Shown one piece after another: positions 5,247 through 9,418 of a stretch of DNA of 9,418 nt. The stretch's first letter is position 1, and each line of letters opens with the position of its first letter. Position numbers and translations under genes: made by a program. The notes under the pieces were generated by a model. That model was given only the letters and a program-made list of their open reading frames with translations. It searched no databases and was not told the DNA's origin. This stretch comes from Deltaproteobacteria bacterium (GTDB taxonomy: Bacteria; Desulfobacterota; Desulfuromonadia; Desulfuromonadales; BM103), in NCBI GenBank assembly GCA_006226895.1, contig SBFN01000125.1:1-9418 (forward strand). Reading direction: 5' to 3'.

Positions 5247-6374
5247 TTACCACTTTTCATCTTTTGGTTCCAATCTCACCAGCCCGTAGGCTCGTTGTCC
5301 CAGGCCGAGTTTTTCTCCATGCTCAAGTTGAACTTCCCAGTCGATCTGCGGATAAACTCCGCGGAACTTGTCACAACCCGGGTCATGGCCGGTTTTCATC
5401 GCTGTGCCTGGAAGGCCATGCGCCTGGTTTACCAGGTCGGCGCATGCCTGGTCGAGGGCAACCGGATCGGTTGAGGCGAGGATGCCGATATCGGGAACGA
5501 TCGGGGCATCGGAGTGACCGTAACAGTCACAAGACGGAGAAACCTGGGTGATGAAATTGACAAAGAGGGTCTTTTCCTCTTTGCCGGTGATTGCCCCCAG
5601 AGAATATTCCGCCATTTTTTTCATGACCAACGCCGATTCCTCGTTCCACTGGACCCGAATTGCCCGAGGTTCGCAGGCCGTAATGCAGCGTCCACAGCCG
5701 GTACAGCGCTCAGCGTCGAGGACCGCTTTACCGCTGCTGAGGTTGATGGCTTCGTGTGCACAGGCCTTAAGGCAGGCTCCGCAGGTGGTACAGTCCTTTT
5801 CAGAAATGGTCGGGCCCAGTGTGGAATGCTGTTCGAGTTTTCCTTCGCGGCTGGAGCAGCCCATGGCAAGGTTCTTGATTGCGCCGCCAAATCCGGTCAG
5901 TTCATGGCATTTGAAATGGGAGAGGACGATCAAGGCATCGGCTTCGATGATTTCGAGGCCAATGTCGACTTCGTTTAAAAGCTCACCGGGGATTTTGACC
6001 CTTTGCGATGAATGGCCACGTAGCCCGTCACTCATAATCAGCGGGGCATTGACCACGGCATAGGCAAAACCGTTTTCGATGGCACAGGTCAGGGCCGAGA
6101 CGGCTTCTTTACGTTCTCCCGGATAAAGGGTGCTTGAATCGGTCAGGAAGGGTTTGCCGTTGTTTGCTTTGACCTGATCGACAACACGACGAACAAATGT
6201 CGGCCTGATATAGGCGTGTCCGCCTTTTTCACCAAAGTGCATCTTGATGGCAACGAGGTCACCGTGGCTGACGACCTCTGCCACCCCTGCCTGCTCGGTC
6301 AGCCTCTCCAGCTTGGCGTGCAGGTTTTCCCGCAGGCCAGCACGCATATCGGCAAAAAAAACCTGCGCAGCCAT
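5247..6374 (-). CDS. DUF362 protein with two [4Fe-4S] ferredoxin clusters
   Basis: This 375-aa cytosolic iron-sulfur protein contains an N-terminal DUF362 half with IKMHFGEKGGHAYIRP (43-58), LTDSSTLYPG (77-86) and SHFKCHELTGFGGAIKNLAM (152-171). An inserted 2x[4Fe-4S] module follows (C195, C198, C201, C205 and C224, C227, C230, C234). The C-terminal DUF362 part has CDCYGHSDAPIVPDIGILAS (282-301) and TDPVALDQA. Both cluster motifs lack the usual proline after the last cysteine (CAH and CEP). DUF362 proteins are presumed electron-transfer or cofactor-linked enzymes of unknown reaction. Of two possible ATGs, 6374 is chosen because GGAGAGAG lies just upstream, while 6386 has no ribosome site and overlaps that sequence. 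It is the last gene of the mscS-lipoprotein-DUF362 cluster, 53 nt after the lipoprotein. Confidence 0.9.
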   Translation of the reverse strand: MAAQVFFADMRAGLRENLHAKLERLTEQAGVAEVVSHGDLVAIKMHFGEKGGHAYIRPTFVRRVVDQVKANNGKPFLTDSSTLYPGERKEAVSALTCAIENGFAYAVVNAPLIMSDGLRGHSSQRVKIPGELLNEVDIGLEIIEADALIVLSHFKCHELTGFGGAIKNLAMGCSSREGKLEQHSTLGPTISEKDCTTCGACLKACAHEAINLSSGKAVLDAERCTGCGRCITACEPRAIRVQWNEESALVMKKMAEYSLGAITGKEEKTLFVNFITQVSPSCDCYGHSDAPIVPDIGILASTDPVALDQACADLVNQAHGLPGTAMKTGHDPGCDKFRGVYPQIDWEVQLEHGEKLGLGQRAYGLVRLEPKDEKW

Positions 6375-6427
6375 CGCTCTCTCCATTACTTGTCGTTAGA
6401 AGGAAAGGTTTCCGTTATGAAGTGGCC

Positions 6428-6704
6428 CTACTGCTCTGCTTGCGCTGTTCCCTTGCCAAGCTGACCATAAGCCTCAACTTTGCCGTTGACAATGTGAACA
6501 TAGTAACGCTCCCAAAAGCGGTTGGGAGGAATGTACCAAAGGTATTCTTCGCTGCCGCTGCCGGAGGCGTTGCTCGGTTTGTTTCCCCATTTGCTGCATG
6601 ACTTCCGCCTTGCTCATGCCGAGCTCAATTTTGTGCATGCCGATCCATGGCGAACAGCCGCCAAGCAGCAGGATCAGACCGATTAAAAGTATCAGCTTGC
6701 GCAT
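6428..6704 (-). pseudogene. BamE/SmpA-like lipoprotein, frameshifted by one G
   Basis: The protein begins MRKLILLIGLILLLGGC, a lipoprotein signal with lipobox LGGC (14-17), followed by a BamE/SmpA-type helix (IELGMSKAEVMQQMG). The ATG at 6704 is preceded by GGGAGG 6 nt upstream. After MQQMG the frame turns into arginine/glutamine-rich sequence and stops at about 6474. One base over, a sensible continuation runs on: NKPSNASGSGSEEYLWYIPP, then NRFWERYYVHIVNGKVEAYG, to a TAG at 6428-6430. Reading G3 instead of G4 at 6585-6588 joins both parts into a 91-aa lipoprotein with the strand-rich C-terminus expected for this fold. BamE-like lipoproteins attach to the outer membrane. The lesion may be a true mutation or a base-calling error in a homopolymer. 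Confidence 0.75.
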
Positions 6705-6745
6705 TCTTTTCCTCCCTCAAATGAGTACAAATAGTACAGTCAATG

Positions 6746-7854
6746 TCATAGCGTTTCGGTGACAGCTTCCGGCTCTTCCTTGCGCAGGTAAACAGTTGTG
6801 CTCGGGAAGGCGATCTCCAGTCCCAACTCTTCCAGTGTGTCCATGATCTTCAGACAAACGTCCTCGCGGGCATCGAGATATTCTCCCCAGACGGTCGTGG
6901 TGGTGAAGCAATAGACAAGCAATAGACCATAATGTCTAAAGATGAAGCGCCGAAGTCGGTAAAGTTGACAAGGAAAAAATCCTGGTCAATGGCCGGGTGA
7001 CTTTTTAGTAGCTCTCGAATCCGGCTGACCGCTTCACGCATCTGACTGGGCGTGGTGTCGTAGGAGACCCCGACGGTGAGCCGTATCCGGCGTTTCGGCA
7101 TGCGGCTGAAGTTGTCGAGAGCCATATTGGCGATAACGTTGTTGGGTACGGAAATCAGTGTCTTTGCGAAGGTGCGGATTTTGGTGGAGCGAAAGCCGAC
7201 TTCTTCGACGGTCCCTTCCATATCCCCAGCCTTGATCCAGTCACCGACATGAAAAGGTCGGTCAAAGATGATCATCAGCGAGCCGAAGATGTTGGAGACT
7301 GTATCCTTCGCCGCCAGGGCGAAGGCCAATCCGCCGATGCCGAGAGACGCGATGACTCCGGTGACCGGGTAGCCAAAAGTCTGAATGGCCATGAGTGCGG
7401 CCATAATGACAATGAAAATGCGCAGGCTTTTTCGCAGAAGGGGAGCGAGATGATCATCGAGGGCTGATTCAGTGCGCTCTGCCCATTTCTTCAGGTAGTG
7501 ATCGACCATGTCGACCAGGTTGAAGAAGAGCCATGCGACATCGAAGATAACCAGCGCTTTGAGTATTGAGGTTGCCAGGCCGTCGACATCAAAGGGCTCA
7601 CCGGGGAGTTGCAGGATTTCAACGGCAATAAAGAGCCCGATCAGGAAAATGAGAAATTCTGAGGGCTTTTGCACGCAGATTAAAAAGCGGTCGTCCAGCT
7701 CTCGTTTGGTCTTTTGCGTCAGCGGCAGTACGGCCTTGATAAAGAAATAGGCGAAGAGCTTTTTTGCGATATAGGCAACCAGAACAATGCCAAAAGCCGT
7801 GGCATATTGGCTGGCGGTGATACCCAGGACCTGATTGTCCATCCACTCTGGCAT
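6746..7854 (-). pseudogene. MscS-family mechanosensitive channel, frameshifted by an 11-bp tandem duplication
   Basis: This is a small-conductance mechanosensitive (MscS) channel homologue, which releases solutes from the cytoplasm on hypo-osmotic shock. It has about five hydrophobic helices (near 17-37, 66-84, 97-117, 143-163 and 165-185). The pore-lining helix and beta-domain block runs GVIASLGIGGLAFALAAKDT (167-186), then NIFGSLMIIFDRPFHVGDWI (188-207), and VGFRSTKIRT with SVPNN (219-239). After Cys312 the frame goes wrong and ends 22 residues later (stop 6850-6852). Removing one copy of the 11-bp repeat at 6906-6927 restores the family's C-terminal domain (FTTTTVWGEYLDARED and on) to a TGA at 6746-6748, giving 365 aa. 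The start is ATG 7854, with GGGAGGG 4 nt upstream. As it stands, the pore and beta domain are intact and the C-terminal alpha/beta domain is lost. Confidence 0.88.
6906..6927. repeat. Perfect 11-bp tandem duplication inside mscS
   Basis: AAGCAATAGAC occurs twice head to tail (6906-6916 and 6917-6927); in the coding direction it reads GTCTATTGCTT twice. Since 11 is not a multiple of 3, it shifts the reading frame. One copy alone gives ...MVYCFTTTTVWGEY..., the expected MscS-type sequence. Confidence 0.95.
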
Positions 7855-7982
7855 TGCGCCCTCCCTGAAGGGTAACAAGTCAACGAATTCAAAGCCTTAA
7901 GCTACCAGATGAAATACCCAAAAGCAAGGCTGTGGAGACTCACCTGAAAAAACTCGGCGAAGCAAGTGATTCTGAATGTTTA

Positions 7983-7991
7983 TGGTAGAAT
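7983..7991 (+). promoter_or_regulatory. Candidate extended -10 promoter of acnA
   Basis: TGGTAGAAT combines a TGn extension with TAGAAT (5/6 match to TATAAT), 57 nt before the acnA start codon. No recognisable -35 lies at normal spacing. It sits in the 194-nt divergent gap between mscS and acnA, where no operator was recognised. Confidence 0.35.
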
Positions 7992-8048
7992 GATTACGAT
8001 AGAAAATAGCGAATATTTATACGGAGAGAGAAAGAGAGAGAATCCATT

Positions 8049-9418
8049 ATGAGTAATGACAGTCTGAACAGTTTTAATAGCCGTCAAAGTCTCGATGTAG
8101 ATGGTATCAGTTACGAATATTACAGCCTCGATAAATTTGCCGCAAAACGCGGCGATGTAAAGCGTTTGCCACTTACGCTCAAGGTGCTGTTGGAAAATCT
8201 TTTACGCAATGAAGATGGCTCTTCGGTGACGGAAAAGGATATTAATGCCGTGTTCGACTGGCTCGATCAACGCAGCTCCGACCATGAAATTGCCTTTCGT
8301 CCGGCGCGAGTGCTGATGCAGGATTTTACCGGTGTCCCCGCGGTGGTCGACTTGGCCGCGATGCGCGATGCGGTTACTCGTGTGGGCGGCGACCCGCAAA
8401 AGATCAACCCGCAGATCCCGGTGGATCTGGTCATCGATCACTCGGTCATGGTCGACAAGTACGCTATGCCGGAAGCCTTTGCCTATAACGTTGATAAAGA
8501 GATGGAGCGTAATCGTGAACGCTATGCGTTCCTGCGTTGGGGCCAGCTGGCCTTCGACAACTTCCGTGTTGTGCCTCCGGGCACAGGCATTTGTCACCAG
8601 GTGAATCTTGAATACCTGGCGCGCACGGTCTGGTCGGAAGAGCGAGAGGGTCAGAAGGTCGCTTATCCGGACACTCTGGTGGGCACTGACAGTCACACCA
8701 CGATGATCAATGGACTGGCCGTTCTCGGCTGGGGGGTTGGTGGTATCGAAGCCGAGGCCGCGATGCTCGGTCAGCCGGTGTCGATGATTATCCCCGAAGT
8801 CGTTGGTTTCCGGATGACCGGAAGTCTGAAGGAGGGTGTGACGGCCACGGATCTTGTCCTGACTGTGACCCAGATGTTACGCCAGTTCGGCGTGGTCGGA
8901 AAATTCGTCGAATTTTTCGGTGACGGTCTGGCAAAACTGCCTTTGGCTGACCGGGCAACGATCGCCAATATGGCTCCTGAGTATGGCGCGACCTGCGGCT
9001 GGTTCCCGATAGACGATGTCACTCTCGATTACCTGCGGCTTTCCAATCGCGATGATGCAACAGTGGCCCTGGTCGAAGCTTATGCCAAGGAACAGGGCTT
9101 GTGGCGTTACGAAGGCATGGCTGACCCTGAGTACACGGCCGTTCTTGAACTTGACCTGAATACTGTCAAACCAAGCCTCGCCGGACCGAAACGGCCCCAG
9201 GACCGTGTTGATCTCGAGGCGATGAAAGAGGCCACACAGGCTGTTATTCCTGCGGAGGCCGTGGCTAAAACAGCTCCTGTTGCGGATGCTGACTTTAGCT
9301 TGAATCAGGGAGATGTTGTGATCGCGGCGATCACTTCATGCACCAACACTTCCAACCCGGCGGTGATGATGGGGGCGGGGCTGGTCGCAAAAAAAGCGGT
9401 TGAAAAAGGCCTTCTCCA
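8049..9418 (+). CDS. acnA: Aconitate hydratase AcnA, N-terminal half
   Basis: From ATG 8049 the frame is open to the window edge (456 codons; full AcnA proteins are about 900 aa). It is AcnA/IRP1-type aconitase, which interconverts citrate and isocitrate in the TCA cycle using a [4Fe-4S] cluster. Visible blocks are [15 protein letters not shown] (41-55), [20 protein letters not shown] (88-107), [11 protein letters not shown] (126-136), FLRWGQLAF with [15 protein letters not shown] (165-190), [20 protein letters not shown] (212-231) and [10 protein letters not shown] (428-437), whose C431 is the first cluster ligand. The other two cluster cysteines lie beyond the edge. No frameshift was seen. 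A purine-rich run (GGAGAGAGAAAGAGAGAG, 8023-8040) precedes the start, with its last GAGAG 8 nt from the ATG. Confidence 0.95.
   Translation, partial: MSNDSLNSFNSRQSLDVDGISYEYYSLDKFAAKRGDVKRLPLTLKVLLENLLRNEDGSSVTEKDINAVFDWLDQRSSDHEIAFRPARVLMQDFTGVPAVVDLAAMRDAVTRVGGDPQKINPQIPVDLVIDHSVMVDKYAMPEAFAYNVDKEMERNRERYAFLRWGQLAFDNFRVVPPGTGICHQVNLEYLARTVWSEEREGQKVAYPDTLVGTDSHTTMINGLAVLGWGVGGIEAEAAMLGQPVSMIIPEVVGFRMTGSLKEGVTATDLVLTVTQMLRQFGVVGKFVEFFGDGLAKLPLADRATIANMAPEYGATCGWFPIDDVTLDYLRLSNRDDATVALVEAYAKEQGLWRYEGMADPEYTAVLELDLNTVKPSLAGPKRPQDRVDLEAMKEATQAVIPAEAVAKTAPVADADFSLNQGDVVIAAITSCTNTSNPAVMMGAGLVAKKAVEKGLL

Noticed and set aside
5514..6063. Two long plus-strand open frames (154 and 171 codons) opposite the DUF362 gene
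   Set aside because: Both mirror the iron-sulfur protein on the minus strand and have no ribosome site or domain.
6375..6386. Upstream ATG (6386) for the DUF362 gene, adding four residues
   Set aside because: No ribosome site precedes it, whereas the ATG at 6374 has GGAGAGAG at good distance.
6397..6418. Near-palindrome GGAAAGGTTTCC between the lipoprotein and DUF362 genes
   Set aside because: Its centre leaves no room for a hairpin loop and it has no T-run. It is too short to call an operator.
6574..6592. Programmed frameshifting in the lipoprotein (run GGGGAAAC)
   Set aside because: The needed shift is +1, while this run would suit -1 slippage at best, and no stimulatory structure is evident. 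A simple one-base insertion explains it.
7855..7878. TTG start at 7878 for mscS, adding eight residues
   Set aside because: The added codons contain the GGGAGGG ribosome site that serves ATG 7854.
7879..7930. Possible minus-strand promoter for mscS (TTGCTT, 17 nt, TAGCTT)
   Set aside because: Both elements match only half of the consensus, so it cannot be told from background.
8430..8456. IDHSVMVD in AcnA instead of DHSVQVD
   Set aside because: This position varies among AcnA proteins (for example Thr in E. coli, as I recall), so it is not a lesion.

Overview
The window reads as ordinary chromosomal DNA of moderately high GC content from an anaerobic, cytochrome-rich Gram-negative bacterium. 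The best guess is Desulfuromonadales/Geobacterales (Desulfuromonas, Pelobacter or Geobacter type). The reasons are a small DUF4911-like protein, a stand-alone ResB-like cytochrome c biogenesis protein behind a GEMM-like leader, a DUF362/ferredoxin protein and an AcnA-type aconitase. This assignment is inference from family recognition, not from a search.

Layout, left to right. (1) 1-360, minus: the N-terminal part of a PPP-family metallophosphoesterase, cut by the window edge; its best promoter would place transcription start almost on the start codon. (2) 481-3010, plus: a tight four-gene operon of a diacylglycerol/lipid kinase-like protein, an ADP-ribose pyrophosphatase-like Nudix hydrolase, a NudC-like NAD(H) pyrophosphatase with a zinc ribbon, and a DUF4911-like protein. 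The last three are joined by 4-base stop/start overlaps. The theme is nucleotide-cofactor housecleaning. (3) 3127-3513, minus: an OsmC/YhfA-like peroxiredoxin-like protein, convergent with that operon. (4) 3553-4905, plus: a promoter, a short structured leader resembling the GEMM (c-di-GMP-I/cGAMP) riboswitch, and a four-TM ResB-like protein ending at a strong bidirectional terminator (4965-5005).

(5) 4906-5246 holds no conventional gene. On the minus strand it carries an extended -10 promoter, a hairpin leader, a strong Shine-Dalgarno (AAGGAGG) and an 18-codon ORF, then a second hairpin and the shared terminator. This looks like a compact transcription unit for a very small protein or a small RNA. 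(6) 5247-7854, minus: a three-gene cluster of an MscS-family channel, a BamE/SmpA-like lipoprotein and a DUF362 + 2x[4Fe-4S] protein. The first two are frameshifted: mscS by a perfect 11-bp tandem duplication and the lipoprotein by one extra G in a G4 run. (7) 8049-9418, plus: aconitase AcnA, divergent from the mscS cluster and cut by the right edge.

No rRNA, tRNA, insertion sequence or CRISPR array was seen. The strongest unusual signals are the 11-bp duplication in mscS, the GEMM-like leader before the ResB gene, and the 18-codon ORF unit.
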